Below are positions 45,700 to 54,240 of a DNA stretch of 64,000 nucleotides, piece by piece. Made by a program: the position numbers and the translations under genes. Below the pieces are notes generated by a model. The model saw nothing but the letters and a program-made list of their open reading frames with translations, searched no databases and had not been told where the DNA came from. The first letter of the stretch is position 1, and each line of letters begins with the position of its first letter. The DNA comes from Rhodococcus yunnanensis NBRC 103083 (lineage in GTDB: Bacteria; Actinomycetota; Actinomycetes; Mycobacteriales; Mycobacteriaceae), in assembly GCF_001895005.1 (NCBI RefSeq), contig NZ_BCXH01000006.1:186001-250000 (forward strand). Direction: 5' to 3'.

Positions 45700-47046
45700 A
45701 TGACCAAAGAGAACGTCCTTGTGGTCCATTGGCACGACCTGGGTCGCCACCTCGGCGCCTACGGCCACCGATCGGTGACGAGTCCGCGGGTGGATGCGCT
45801 GGCAGCGGAGAGCATTCTCTTCACGCACGCGCACGCGACGGCTCCGTTGTGTTCGCCGTCCCGCGGCTCGCTGTTCTCCGGTCGCTACCCGCACAGCAAC
45901 GGACTCGTCGGGCTTGCGCACCACGGTTGGGAATACCGTCCCGACGTGCAGACCCTGCCGTCGATACTGTCGCAATCCGGCTGGCAGACAACACTGTTCG
46001 GCATGCAGCACGAGACCTCGTTTCCATCGAGGCTCGGTTTCGAGACGTTCGACGTATCGAACTCCTTCTGCGAGTACGTGACCGCGAAAGCGAATGCGTG
46101 GCTGCGCGAGGACCGCAGCGAACCCTTTTTTCTCACCGCGGGGTTCTTCGAGACACACCGGCCGTATCCGGCCGACCGATACACGCCCGACGACGCGTCG
46201 TCGATCGAGATTCCCGATTATCTCCCCGATACTCCGGAGGTCCGCGAAGATCTCGCCGAGTTCCACGGGTCGATCACGGTTGCCGACGCCGCCGTCGGCG
46301 AATTGCTCGACACGCTCGCCGAGACGGGCCTGGACCGGACCACGTGGGTGGTGTTCATGACCGATCACGGGCCTGCGTTCCCGCGCGCGAAGTCGACACT
46401 CTACGAGCCGGGGACGGGCATAGCGTTGATCGTCCGCCCGCCGACAGGGTCGGGGTACGTGCCGCAGGTGTACGAGGACCTCTTCAGCGGCGTCGACCTG
46501 GTGCCGACGCTGCTGGACCTGCTCGGAGTACCGGTTCCCGACGAGGTCGAAGGACTCTCGCATGCCACACAGATCTCGGGCGGGCACACCCCGGCCCGCG
46601 ACGAGGTGTTCACCTCCAAGACCTATCACGACTCGTTCGATCCGATCCGTGCCGTGCGAACCAAGGACTTCAGCTACATCGAGAACTATGCCGATCGGCC
46701 CCGCCTGGACCTGCCATGGGACATCGAGGAGAGCCCGTCGGGACAAGCCGTCGCGGACGACGTCCGTGGGCCTCGGGACAGGTACGAGCTGTACGACCTG
46801 AGGATCGACCCAGGTGAGACCGTCAACCTGGTCGAGGACGCAGAATATCGCGCGATCGCGGAGGACCTGGCGCTTCGCCTGCACACCTGGCGCGAGGAGA
46901 CGGGTGATGTGATTCCATCCGACTTCGTCGGCTCCCGCATCTCCGATCGCTACACCCACGACTACATCGTGGTGCACGGATTGAAACCGACCTCGCGTTC
47001 CCCTCTCAGCGCGGACCGCGGTATCGAGGTCGACCGCGATCTCTGA
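45700..47046 (+). CDS. Sulfatase (type I, formylglycine-dependent)
   Basis: The 448-residue alkaline-phosphatase-superfamily enzyme has NVLVVHWHDLGRHLGAYG (metal site), the signature LCSPSRGSLFSGRYP with Cys51 as the formylglycine precursor, and FMTDHGPAFPRAKSTLYEPG (second metal site and Lys). The HDLGR form and AKSTLYEPG resemble the heparan-N-sulfatase-like subgroup. Phosphoesterase activity cannot be excluded. No signal peptide is visible, so it works on imported sulfate esters or sulfamates and would release sulfate for CysD/CysNC downstream. Start ATG 45700. Confidence 0.9.
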   Translation: MTKENVLVVHWHDLGRHLGAYGHRSVTSPRVDALAAESILFTHAHATAPLCSPSRGSLFSGRYPHSNGLVGLAHHGWEYRPDVQTLPSILSQSGWQTTLFGMQHETSFPSRLGFETFDVSNSFCEYVTAKANAWLREDRSEPFFLTAGFFETHRPYPADRYTPDDASSIEIPDYLPDTPEVREDLAEFHGSITVADAAVGELLDTLAETGLDRTTWVVFMTDHGPAFPRAKSTLYEPGTGIALIVRPPTGSGYVPQVYEDLFSGVDLVPTLLDLLGVPVPDEVEGLSHATQISGGHTPARDEVFTSKTYHDSFDPIRAVRTKDFSYIENYADRPRLDLPWDIEESPSGQAVADDVRGPRDRYELYDLRIDPGETVNLVEDAEYRAIAEDLALRLHTWREETGDVIPSDFVGSRISDRYTHDYIVVHGLKPTSRSPLSADRGIEVDRDL

Positions 47047-47097
47047 GCGTGGCTGCTACAGTTCCGAGCGTGGGACTGATCGAGATAGACACAGCCT

Positions 47098-47119
47098 AGC
47101 CACCGAACAGCCGGTGGCT
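47098..47119 (+). terminator. Hairpin after the sulfatase gene
   Basis: AGCCACCG-N6-CGGTGGCT is a perfect 8-bp stem starting 52 bases after the sulfatase stop and followed by CTTC. The 47047-47433 gap also holds 15-bp repeats and a small ORF and otherwise nothing recognisable. Confidence 0.45.
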
Positions 47120-47165
47120 CTTCACTCGTGTGGGCAATTCCCACGCCAGTGAACACTCCTCTTCC

Positions 47166-47220
47166 GCACTGCGTTTCGCTGCACTGCGTTTCGCTGCACT
47201 GCGTTTGACTGCACTGTGTG
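47166..47220 (+). repeat. Tandem 15-bp repeats, 3.5 units
   Basis: Units GCACTGCGTTTCGCT start at 47166, 47181 and 47196 (the third ends GACT), with a partial fourth. They lie between the sulfatase and the ABC-F gene. Confidence 0.8.
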
Positions 47221-47299
47221 CGTGGGTCCGTCTGCCGGAGCATGGTCTCCGCTCAGGGGCCACACCGGCATGTTCGCATCGCACCGATCTCGGCGCTGA

Positions 47300-47383
47300 A
47301 TGCACGACTGCGCGATTGTGACCTCGACCGTCTGTCGAGTGTCTCGTCATGTCGGCCTTTCGGGCCATCCACACAGAAGCTGA
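47300..47383 (+). CDS. Possible 27-codon leader ORF before the ABC-F gene
   Basis: ATG 47300 opens a 27-codon frame starting MHDCAIVTSTVCRV and ending 50 bases before the ABC-F start. ABC-F resistance genes in Gram-positive bacteria are often controlled by ribosome stalling on such leaders. There is no good Shine-Dalgarno, so this is tentative. Confidence 0.3.
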   Translation: MHDCAIVTSTVCRVSRHVGLSGHPHRS

Positions 47384-47433
47384 ACCCGTCGACGCCGCGA
47401 GCGATCGGCGGGAACGGAAAAGGAATGCTGCAC

Positions 47434-49035
47434 ATGTCCACGAAATCGTCGATTGTCCTCCGGAATCTGACGTTCGAATGGCCGGACGGATCCGTTGCAC
47501 TTGCCGGCGTCGACGGTGCCTTCGGTGTCGGCCGAACCGGTTTGGTCGGCCGCAATGGCGTCGGAAAGTCGACCCTGCTCCGTCTCATCGCCGGTCGACT
47601 GCGGCCGACCGCCGGTCAGGTCGAAACCACTGGAGATGTGGGCTATCTGGCGCAGACACTTTCGTCAGCCCGCAGCACAACCATCGCCGAACTGCTCGGT
47701 ATCGACCAGATTCTCGATGCGATGAAGGCCATCGAATCCGGAGATGTGGATCAACGGCACTTCGACACGATCGGCGACGACTGGGACATCGAATCTCGTG
47801 CGGACGAGGCTCTGCATCAGATCGGGTTCGCAGCCGCCGACCTCGGCCGGCGCGTGGTCGAGGTCTCTGGAGGTGAGAGCATGCTCATCGCGATAACCGG
47901 CCTACGTATCCGTCGCACGTCGATAACGTTGTTGGACGAGCCCACCAACAACCTCGACCGTGGTACGCGTGCCAGGCTGGCGGAATTCATCGACCAATGG
48001 CCGGGGACACTTGTCGTGGTAAGCCACGACCGGGAACTGTTGGAGCACATGGACAACACCGCCGAGCTGTACGACGGTGCCCTCGACACTTTCGGAGGAC
48101 CCTACAGCGCCTGGAAGCTCCACCTGGAACAGGAGCAGGCAGCTGCGGCGCAGGCGGCCCGCTCGGCTCAACACTCGCTGGACGTCGAGAAGAAGCAACG
48201 CATCGAAGCCGAGACGAAGCTCGCACGTCGGGAGAGAACCGCGAAGAAGACACAGCGTGATGGCGGAATCCCGAAGATCTTGGCAGGAAATCGGGCCAGT
48301 AGGGCTCGGGCGTCGGCGGGTACGTTGCGCTCGACGCTCGATCACAAGGTCGACGCCGCACGGGCCGTTCTGGACACGGCGGGTGCACGCGTCCGCGAGG
48401 AGGAACACATTCGACTGGTACTCCCGGATCCGGACGTCCCAGGAGGTCGCCGACTTGTCGAGCTCGTAGACGAGCACCGAACCGTCGTGATCCAGGGGCC
48501 TGAGCGAGTGGCTCTCGTCGGACCGAACGGCGTCGGGAAATCGACGTTGCTCGAGCAGCTGGTCGTGGGTGGGCCACAGACTCCTGGACATCCCCACGGC
48601 AGGCTTCTCACCGAACGCGTCGGGTATCTCTCCCAGCGGTTGGACGGACTCGACGACGACGCAAGCGCATTGGTCAACGTGCAGGCGGCGGCGCCACGGA
48701 CACCTCCGGGCACTGTTCGGAACCAGCTTGCGCGACTACTACTTCGCGGTGACAGCGTCGACCGCCCGGTCCATACGTTGTCCGGTGGGGAACGTTTCCG
48801 GGTCTCTCTGGCGTGCCTCCTCCTGGCCGCGCCCCCGGCTCAGCTGTTGGTCCTCGACGAACCGACGAACAACCTCGACATCGTGAGCGTCGAGCAACTC
48901 GCCGAAGCTCTCGATGCCTATCGCGGCGCGCTGCTGATCGTCAGTCACGACGCTGTGTTTCTCGAGCGGGTCGGTGTCAATACGATCATCGAACTCGACG
49001 GTCGTGGGCAGATGCATCAGCATCGCGAAGTCTGA
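47434..49035 (+). CDS. ABC-F family ATPase (ribosome protection type)
   Basis: The 533-residue protein has two ABC domains and no membrane segment. Domain 1 has GRNGVGKST (about 39-47) and ITLLDEPTNNLD. A charged linker of about 80 residues follows (EKKQRIEAETKLARRERTAK). Domain 2 has GPNGVGKST (about 364-372), LSGGERFR and LVLDEPTNNLD. The doubled DEPTNNLD and the linker mark it as ABC-F, whose resistance members displace antibiotics from the ribosome. AAAAGGAA stands nine bases before ATG 47434; ATG 47425 is too close. It seems unrelated to sulfur metabolism. Confidence 0.87.
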   Translation: MSTKSSIVLRNLTFEWPDGSVALAGVDGAFGVGRTGLVGRNGVGKSTLLRLIAGRLRPTAGQVETTGDVGYLAQTLSSARSTTIAELLGIDQILDAMKAIESGDVDQRHFDTIGDDWDIESRADEALHQIGFAAADLGRRVVEVSGGESMLIAITGLRIRRTSITLLDEPTNNLDRGTRARLAEFIDQWPGTLVVVSHDRELLEHMDNTAELYDGALDTFGGPYSAWKLHLEQEQAAAAQAARSAQHSLDVEKKQRIEAETKLARRERTAKKTQRDGGIPKILAGNRASRARASAGTLRSTLDHKVDAARAVLDTAGARVREEEHIRLVLPDPDVPGGRRLVELVDEHRTVVIQGPERVALVGPNGVGKSTLLEQLVVGGPQTPGHPHGRLLTERVGYLSQRLDGLDDDASALVNVQAAAPRTPPGTVRNQLARLLLRGDSVDRPVHTLSGGERFRVSLACLLLAAPPAQLLVLDEPTNNLDIVSVEQLAEALDAYRGALLIVSHDAVFLERVGVNTIIELDGRGQMHQHREV

Positions 49036-49055
49036 GGCTGCACATCGAGGGGCCA

Positions 49056-49121
49056 ATGGCAATAGTTCGACGCAGCCAGAGTGAAAATGGGTGTTGTGCA
49101 GAGCCATTGGCCTGTGTCTAG
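49056..49121 (+). CDS. Cys-rich leader peptide upstream of the sulfate-activation operon
   Basis: A 21-codon ORF (ATG 49056, GAGGGG upstream, TAG 49119-49121) ends ten bases before the Stf0 start. It reads [12 protein letters not shown] and then CCAEPLACV, with Cys at 13, 14 and 20. Adjacent Cys codons close to the stop match the cysteine-responsive leader ORFs known from mycobacteria, in which shortage of charged Cys-tRNA alters translation of the downstream genes. The downstream operon (Stf0, cysD, cysNC) is exactly the expected target. Regulation is inferred. Confidence 0.6.
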   Translation: MAIVRRSQSENGCCAEPLACV

Positions 49122-49131
49122 GATTCCGAAC

Positions 49132-49935
49132 ATGAGCGATCAACCGAGTGGTCGACCCGGGTCGTATTTGGTGCTGGCGTCGCAGCGCAGTGGGAGCACA
49201 TTGCTCGTGGAGTCGCTCCGCGCAACCGGTCGAGCAGGCGAACCCGAGGAGTTCTTCCAGTACCTGCCGAGCACGTCGCTGGCCCCGCAGCCTCGGCAGT
49301 GGTTCGACGGCGTCACCGACGACAGCGTGCTGCGGCTGCTTGCACCGCTTGAAGCGGGCACACCGTCGACCGAGACGAGCGAGCAGTGGCGCGCGCGGAT
49401 TCGCAGCGCCGGGCGCACGGACAACGGTGTCTGGGGAGGCAAGCTGATGTGGAATCAGACGCCGCTGTTGATCGAGCACGCAGACGGGCTACCGGACCGA
49501 TCGGGTACCGATCTGCTGTCCGCGATTCACGACCTTCTCGGCAAGGACGTGCTGTTCGTGCACGTCTCACGCCGGGATCGGGTCGCGCAGGCCGTGTCGA
49601 TGTGGCGCGCCGTGCAGACTCAGATCTGGCGCGGGCAGGCGCCTCCCGAGGTCGACGCCCGCGCCGAGTACCACGCCGACGGTATCGCCCACCTGTACGC
49701 GATCCTCGAGGACCAGGAACTGCAGTGGCAGCGCTGGTTCGCGGACGCCGGTGTCACACCGCTGGAAGTGGATTATCACCGGCTCGCGGCGGACACCACG
49801 GGTGAGGTCGCACGCGTCCTCGACGCGCTGGGATTGGACCCGGCACTGGCCCCTCCACCCGCACTGTCTCGTCAAGGCAACGACCGGTCGAACGACTGGG
49901 TCGAGCGGTATCGCGCAGAAAGGGTTGCGGTATGA
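49132..49935 (+). CDS. Stf0-family sulfotransferase
   Basis: The 267-residue PAPS-dependent sulfotransferase has the 5'-phosphosulfate loop [17 protein letters not shown] (about residues 12-28), the 3'-phosphate motif [20 protein letters not shown] and the C-terminal [15 protein letters not shown]. This group includes trehalose 2-sulfotransferase of mycobacteria. It overlaps cysD by four bases, so PAPS made by CysD/CysNC is used by the same operon. The acceptor (trehalose or another small carbohydrate or lipid) is not determined. An in-frame ATG at 49081 lies within the leader ORF. Confidence 0.87.
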   Translation: MSDQPSGRPGSYLVLASQRSGSTLLVESLRATGRAGEPEEFFQYLPSTSLAPQPRQWFDGVTDDSVLRLLAPLEAGTPSTETSEQWRARIRSAGRTDNGVWGGKLMWNQTPLLIEHADGLPDRSGTDLLSAIHDLLGKDVLFVHVSRRDRVAQAVSMWRAVQTQIWRGQAPPEVDARAEYHADGIAHLYAILEDQELQWQRWFADAGVTPLEVDYHRLAADTTGEVARVLDALGLDPALAPPPALSRQGNDRSNDWVERYRAERVAV

Positions 49936-50846
49936 CGACCGATGTCACCCATGTCGACGAGCTGAGAATTCTCGAAGCGGAAGCCGTGCACATCATCCGC
50001 GAGGTCGTCGCCGAGTTGGAGCGTCCGGTACTGCTGTTCTCGGCAGGCAAGGACTCGATTGTTCTGCTCAGACTGGCCGAGAAAGCATTTCGGCCGTCGC
50101 CGCTGCCGTTTCCGGTGATGCACGTCGACACCGGCCACAATTTCCCCGAGGTGATCGAGTTTCGCGACCGCCGCCTCGACTCGGCGGGGCATCGGCTGAT
50201 CGTCGCGTCGGTGCAGGAGTCGATCGACGCGGGACGAGCCAGCGAGATCGGCGGCCCCAACGCCTCACGCAATCGGCTGCAGACACGTACGTTGCTCGAC
50301 GCACTGGAGGCCGGCCGCTTCGACGCGGCCTTCGGCGGGGCACGCCGAGACGAGGAACGCGCTCGCGCGAAAGAACGTGTGCTCAGTTTTCGAGACGCGT
50401 TCGGACAATGGGACCCGCGTGCGCAGCGACCCGAACCGTGGTCGCTCTACAACGGGCGGATACGCCGTGGTGAACAAGTGCGGGTGTTTCCGCTCAGCAA
50501 CTGGACCGAGCTCGACATCTGGCGCTACATCGAACTCGAACAGCTCGAGCTGCCACCGATCTACTTCGCGCACGAACGCGAGGTGTTCGAACGGGACGGC
50601 ATACTGCTCGCCACGTCCGAGTTCACCGCACCTTCGGAAGCGGAACAGGCTGCGACGGAATGGGTTCGGTACCGCACCGTGGGGGATCTGACCATCACCG
50701 GTGCCGTGCGATCGCGGGCAACCGACATCACCGGGGTGATCGGGGAAATCTCCGCCGCCACCGTGTCGGAAAGAGGAGAAACGCGCGCCGACGACCGGAC
50801 CTCGGTGGCCGCGATGGAAGACCGCAAACGCGAGGGGTACTTCTGA
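49932..50846 (+). CDS. cysD: Sulfate adenylyltransferase subunit 2
   Basis: The 304-residue CysD has the PP-loop SAGKDS (about residues 37-42), [56 protein letters not shown] and the terminal [10 protein letters not shown], all matching the family at its usual length. It forms APS from ATP and sulfate together with the CysN GTPase. It lies between Stf0 and cysNC with overlapping starts and stops. Confidence 0.96.
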   Translation: MTTDVTHVDELRILEAEAVHIIREVVAELERPVLLFSAGKDSIVLLRLAEKAFRPSPLPFPVMHVDTGHNFPEVIEFRDRRLDSAGHRLIVASVQESIDAGRASEIGGPNASRNRLQTRTLLDALEAGRFDAAFGGARRDEERARAKERVLSFRDAFGQWDPRAQRPEPWSLYNGRIRRGEQVRVFPLSNWTELDIWRYIELEQLELPPIYFAHEREVFERDGILLATSEFTAPSEAEQAATEWVRYRTVGDLTITGAVRSRATDITGVIGEISAATVSERGETRADDRTSVAAMEDRKREGYF

Positions 50847-52708
50847 TGACTCGGCAACTTCTCCGACTCGCCACCGCGGGTTCGGTCGACGACGGCAAGA
50901 GCACCCTCATCGGGCGCCTCATGTTCGACACCGACAGCCTTCCGCTCGATCACCTGGAGGCCGTGACACGCGAGGACGGAGTACCGGACCTCGCCGCGCT
51001 GTCCGACGGCCTACGCGCCGAGCAGGAACAGGGCATCACCATCGATGTCGCGTACCGATTCTTCTCCACCGACACGCGCAGCTACATCCTCGCCGACACC
51101 CCTGGCCACGAGCGGTACACCCGCAACATGTTCACCGGGGCGTCCACCGCGGACGTCGCGGTACTCCTGGTCGACGCCCGAGCGGGGGTGCTGCGCCAGA
51201 CGCGGCGTCACGCCCGGATCTCCACATTGCTCGGCGTCGAACATCTGGTGGCCGCAGTCAACAAGATCGACCTCGTCGGGTACGACGAAGCGCGTTTCCG
51301 TGAGGTCGAGGCAGAGCTGCAGAAGCTCGCTCACCGGCTCGGCGGCGTCGACCTGACCGTGATTCCGTTGGCCGCGAAGGACGGGGACAACGTCGTCCAC
51401 CGGTCGGAGAACACATCGTGGTACGGCGGGCCGACGTTGCTCGAACACCTCGAGTCCATCGAGTTGTCCGCGCCCGCAGCAGTTCCCGAAGAAGTGCGCC
51501 TACCGATTCAGTGGGTCTCGCGGCCGAGTGCAGGTGAGCGCAGGCGCTACACGGGTCGACTGTCCGCTGGAACCTTGACAGTCGGAGACTCGGTGGTGTC
51601 GCTGCCGTCGGGCTCACGCAGTACCGTCACCGCACTCGACACACTCGACGACGAGCGGACCGTGGCCGTTGCGCCACTGTCGGTTTCGGTGTCGCTCGCG
51701 GACGACATCGACATCGGTCGCGGCGACGTCATCGTCAGCGGAAACGACAGTGCACACCTCCCGGTGTTGGCTCGTGAGATCGACGCGACGGTCTGCTGGT
51801 TCGGCGAGACGCCGCTGCGTGCAGGGGACCGCGTCGCGCTCAAACACACCGCCTCGACCGTGCGCGCGACCGTGCAGTCGCTGCACTCTCGGCTCGATCC
51901 CGAGACTCTCGACGAACAGGATTCGCCGGTCGAGTTGACGCTCAACGACATCGGGACCGTCACCCTGCGCACGTCGTCGGTGATTCTCGCCGACCCCTAC
52001 CTCGGCAACCGTGACGCAGGCGCGTTCATCCTGATCGACGAGACGTCCAACGACACCGTCGGCGCTGGGACGATCGGGACGGCACGCGAAGTCAAGGCCG
52101 GTGAGCAGACCCGCAACGACATCAAATGGCATCCGTCAGCTCTCGACCGCGCGCACCGGTGGAGTTCCACCGGCCAGAGCGGTGCCACGGTGTGGTTCAC
52201 CGGACTACCCGCGTCGGGCAAATCGACCGTCGCCGTGGCGTTGGAGCGCGCGCTCGTCGAATCCGGCCGTGCCGCATATCTTCTCGACGGCGACAACGTG
52301 CGTCACGGACTGTCCGACGACCTCGGCTTCACCCCAGGTGACCGAGCCGAGAACATCCGACGCGTCGGACATCTGACGCGGCTGCTGGCCGATGCAGGAG
52401 TCATCGCCATCGCGTCGCTGGTATCGCCGCTCGAATCGGATCGTGCAATCGCACGCGCGTTGAACGATGCCGCAGGGCTGACGTTCGTCGAGGTAGCCGT
52501 CAGTACACCCCTGGCAGAATGCGAGCGGCGCGACCCGAAGGGCCTCTACGCACGTGCCCGCGCCGGTGAGCTGAAGGGCCTGACCGGAGTCGATGCACCG
52601 TACGAGCCGCCGACGAACCCGGATCTGACCATCGACACCACGGGTGCCGATATCGACGACCTCGTCCGGCAGGTGCTGGCGGCGTTGCCGCCCGTGCGCG
52701 CGCAGTGA
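50846..52708 (+). CDS. cysNC: Bifunctional sulfate adenylyltransferase subunit 1 / APS kinase
   Basis: The 620-residue fusion starts with an EF-Tu-like GTPase (GSVDDGKST at 12-20, DTPGHERY near 84, NKID near 138) with two beta-barrel domains, then an APS kinase from about residue 440 (GLPASGKST near 452, LDGDNVRHGL, GLYARARAGELKGLTG). CysN couples GTP hydrolysis to APS synthesis and the kinase makes PAPS. The fusion is typical of mycobacteria and relatives. ATG 50846 overlaps the cysD stop (TGATG). No sulfate permease or APS reductase lies in the window, so the PAPS may go mainly to Stf0 here, or reduction is encoded elsewhere. Confidence 0.96.
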   Translation: MTRQLLRLATAGSVDDGKSTLIGRLMFDTDSLPLDHLEAVTREDGVPDLAALSDGLRAEQEQGITIDVAYRFFSTDTRSYILADTPGHERYTRNMFTGASTADVAVLLVDARAGVLRQTRRHARISTLLGVEHLVAAVNKIDLVGYDEARFREVEAELQKLAHRLGGVDLTVIPLAAKDGDNVVHRSENTSWYGGPTLLEHLESIELSAPAAVPEEVRLPIQWVSRPSAGERRRYTGRLSAGTLTVGDSVVSLPSGSRSTVTALDTLDDERTVAVAPLSVSVSLADDIDIGRGDVIVSGNDSAHLPVLAREIDATVCWFGETPLRAGDRVALKHTASTVRATVQSLHSRLDPETLDEQDSPVELTLNDIGTVTLRTSSVILADPYLGNRDAGAFILIDETSNDTVGAGTIGTAREVKAGEQTRNDIKWHPSALDRAHRWSSTGQSGATVWFTGLPASGKSTVAVALERALVESGRAAYLLDGDNVRHGLSDDLGFTPGDRAENIRRVGHLTRLLADAGVIAIASLVSPLESDRAIARALNDAAGLTFVEVAVSTPLAECERRDPKGLYARARAGELKGLTGVDAPYEPPTNPDLTIDTTGADIDDLVRQVLAALPPVRAQ

Positions 52709-52766
52709 CCAGGCGACCAACCATACATTCACGGGCGGCGGAGCCGCACATCGGAAAGGGCACACG

Positions 52767-53483
52767 GTGACCACGCAGTACATCGACGAGACCGACGTTC
52801 ATCCGCTGGACGATCCGATCGGCGGCTCTCTGATCGGAGCCCACGCGCGGTTCGCCCGAACCTCGGGCCGCAGTTCCAGGTTCGACCCCGAGGTCGCACC
52901 GTTCCTCGGGCATCCCTCGGTGCTCGAGGACGCGGACTGGGACGACATCATCACCCTGTTCGGACCTGGGGAGATCGTGTCGCTGGGTGGCGTCGGGCAT
53001 CGACCTCCCGAAGGCTGGGACGTGATCGACCACTTCGGTGCCGTTCAGCTCGTCGGAACGAACCTCGAGACCCGCCCCCATCCCGACGCGCTGGTTCTCG
53101 GCGCCGACGACGTGCCGGACATGCTCGACCTCGTCGACCGTACGAAACCGGGTCCGTTCCTGCCCCGCACCTTCGAGTTGGGGACCTACCTGGGCATCCG
53201 CGATGCGTCGAAGGACAACGCCCTCATCGCGATGGCCGGTGAACGCATGCACCCCCGAGGGTGGACCGAGATCAGCGCCGTGTGCACCGACCCCGCGTAC
53301 CGGGGAAGGGGGCTGGCGACCGAGCTCGTCCGTGCCGTAGGCCACGGAATCCGCGAACGCGGTGAGCAGCCGTTCCTCCATGCTTCGGCGTCCAACGAGA
53401 ACGCCATTCGGTTGTACCTGTCGATCGGATTCGAACTGCGTCGGACGTCCGAAATGACACTCGTGCGCACCCCCGCCAGATAA
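52767..53483 (+). CDS. GNAT-family N-acetyltransferase
   Basis: The 238-residue protein has an unassigned N-terminal half and a C-terminal FR47-like GNAT domain: ISAVCTDPAYRGRGLATELVRAVGHGIRERG (acetyl-CoA loop) and HASASNENAIRLYLSIGFELRRTSEMTLV. GTG 52767 has GGAAAGGG upstream. It lies 58 bases after cysNC and may belong to that operon. It keeps an ordinary Met/Cys content, so a sulfur-starvation role is not suggested by composition. Substrate unknown. Confidence 0.85.
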   Translation: MTTQYIDETDVHPLDDPIGGSLIGAHARFARTSGRSSRFDPEVAPFLGHPSVLEDADWDDIITLFGPGEIVSLGGVGHRPPEGWDVIDHFGAVQLVGTNLETRPHPDALVLGADDVPDMLDLVDRTKPGPFLPRTFELGTYLGIRDASKDNALIAMAGERMHPRGWTEISAVCTDPAYRGRGLATELVRAVGHGIRERGEQPFLHASASNENAIRLYLSIGFELRRTSEMTLVRTPAR

Positions 53484-53513
53484 TTCCCTTCGACTCAGCG
53501 TGATCCGATCCCT

Positions 53514-53538
53514 TTTCCCTACCGAATGCGTAGGGAAA
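53514..53538. promoter_or_regulatory. 25-bp inverted repeat, second copy of the candidate Rrf2-type operator
   Basis: TTTCCCTAC-N7-GTAGGGAAA has perfect 9-base arms and the same overall length and layout as 14452-14476; TGATC before and AAAGAT after are shared as well. It stands 55 bases before the rhodanese start, the same distance as the first copy from its gene (56). Confidence 0.6.
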
Positions 53539-53593
53539 GATGGTTGCTTGGTTCAGGCAAGTTCCTCGGGATACGGAAAGCAGGAAAACCTTC

Positions 53594-53914
53594 ATGAGCT
53601 CGAACGAGGCCTCGTTGATCAGTCCAGCCGAAGCCGCGCAGGCCAAGGCGACACTGATAGATGTGCGGAGTGAGAAGTCGCGGATCGAATTCGGCACCAT
53701 CGCCTCGGCGATCGTCGTCGACAAGACAGACGTGCAGGCCCAGTTCGGCGCGGAAGACCGTGACCGCAGCGAGCCGATCGTCGTGTTCTGTGGATCCGTG
53801 AAGGGCTCGGGCCCCGTCGTCGACGAGCTGACCGAACTCGGCTACACCAACGTCTCCCACATCGAGGGCGGATACCCAGCCTGGAAAGAGCAGGGGTTGC
53901 CCACCGTTTCCTGA
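53594..53914 (+). CDS. Single-domain rhodanese-like sulfurtransferase
   Basis: The 106-residue rhodanese fold has ISPAEAAQAKATLIDVRSEKSR, the active-site loop VVFCGSVKGSG with Cys66, and HIEGGYPAWKEQGLP. It probably moves sulfane sulfur to thiols, cyanide or sulfite. Cys66 is the only Cys, and there is no Met beyond the initiator. ATG 53594 has AGGAAA before it; an in-frame ATG at 53540 lies directly against the operator and is less likely. A 326-base repeat region follows. Confidence 0.87.
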   Translation: MSSNEASLISPAEAAQAKATLIDVRSEKSRIEFGTIASAIVVDKTDVQAQFGAEDRDRSEPIVVFCGSVKGSGPVVDELTELGYTNVSHIEGGYPAWKEQGLPTVS

Positions 53915-53936
53915 TTTCCGCTCACTCCGCGGGGAG

Positions 53937-54194
53937 CGAATGTCACATTCGGTAACTCTGAGTGTGCGGATGTCGCCCTCGCTCACCGGCGGGGAGCGAA
54001 TGTCACATTCGGTAACTCTGAGTGTGTGGATGTCGCCCTCGCTCACTTTGCGGGGCGCGAATGTCACATTCGGTAACTCCGCGGGGAGCGAATGTCACAT
54101 TGGGTAACTCTGAGTGTGTGGATGTCGCCCTCGCTCACCGGCGGGGAGCGAATGTCACATTCGGTCACCCCGCGGGGAGCGGATGTGACATTCG
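53937..54194. repeat. Six copies of a 15-bp palindrome in a repeated array
   Basis: CGAATGT-C-ACATTCG or a near match occurs at 53937, 53997, 54058, 54089, 54149 and 54180. Longer shared units add GCGGGGAG before it and GGTAACTCTGAGTGTG plus GGATGTCGCCCTCGCTCAC after it. Copies 4 and 6 are degenerate. The array fills the gap between the rhodanese and the monooxygenase pair. It could be a regulator-binding array or a REP-like element. Confidence 0.85.
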
Positions 54195-54240
54195 GTCACC
54201 CCCGGGCAGCAGTGAACGACCCCAGAAAGGCTGATCTACC

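Noticed and set aside
47434-49035. Membrane transporter ATPase
   Set aside because: Two ABC domains joined by a charged linker, no permease gene nearby and doubled DEPTNNLD motifs indicate ABC-F.
53540-53593. Earlier start for the rhodanese
   Set aside because: ATG 53540 abuts the operator, has no ribosome site, and adds residues not seen in the rhodanese fold.
53937-54194. Possible CRISPR array
   Set aside because: The intervals between the palindromes are themselves repeated rather than unique, and there are no cas genes.
54022-54234. Small Cys-containing ORF before the monooxygenase pair
   Set aside because: It is composed of the palindromic repeats and has no ribosome site; its Cys codons come from the repeat unit.
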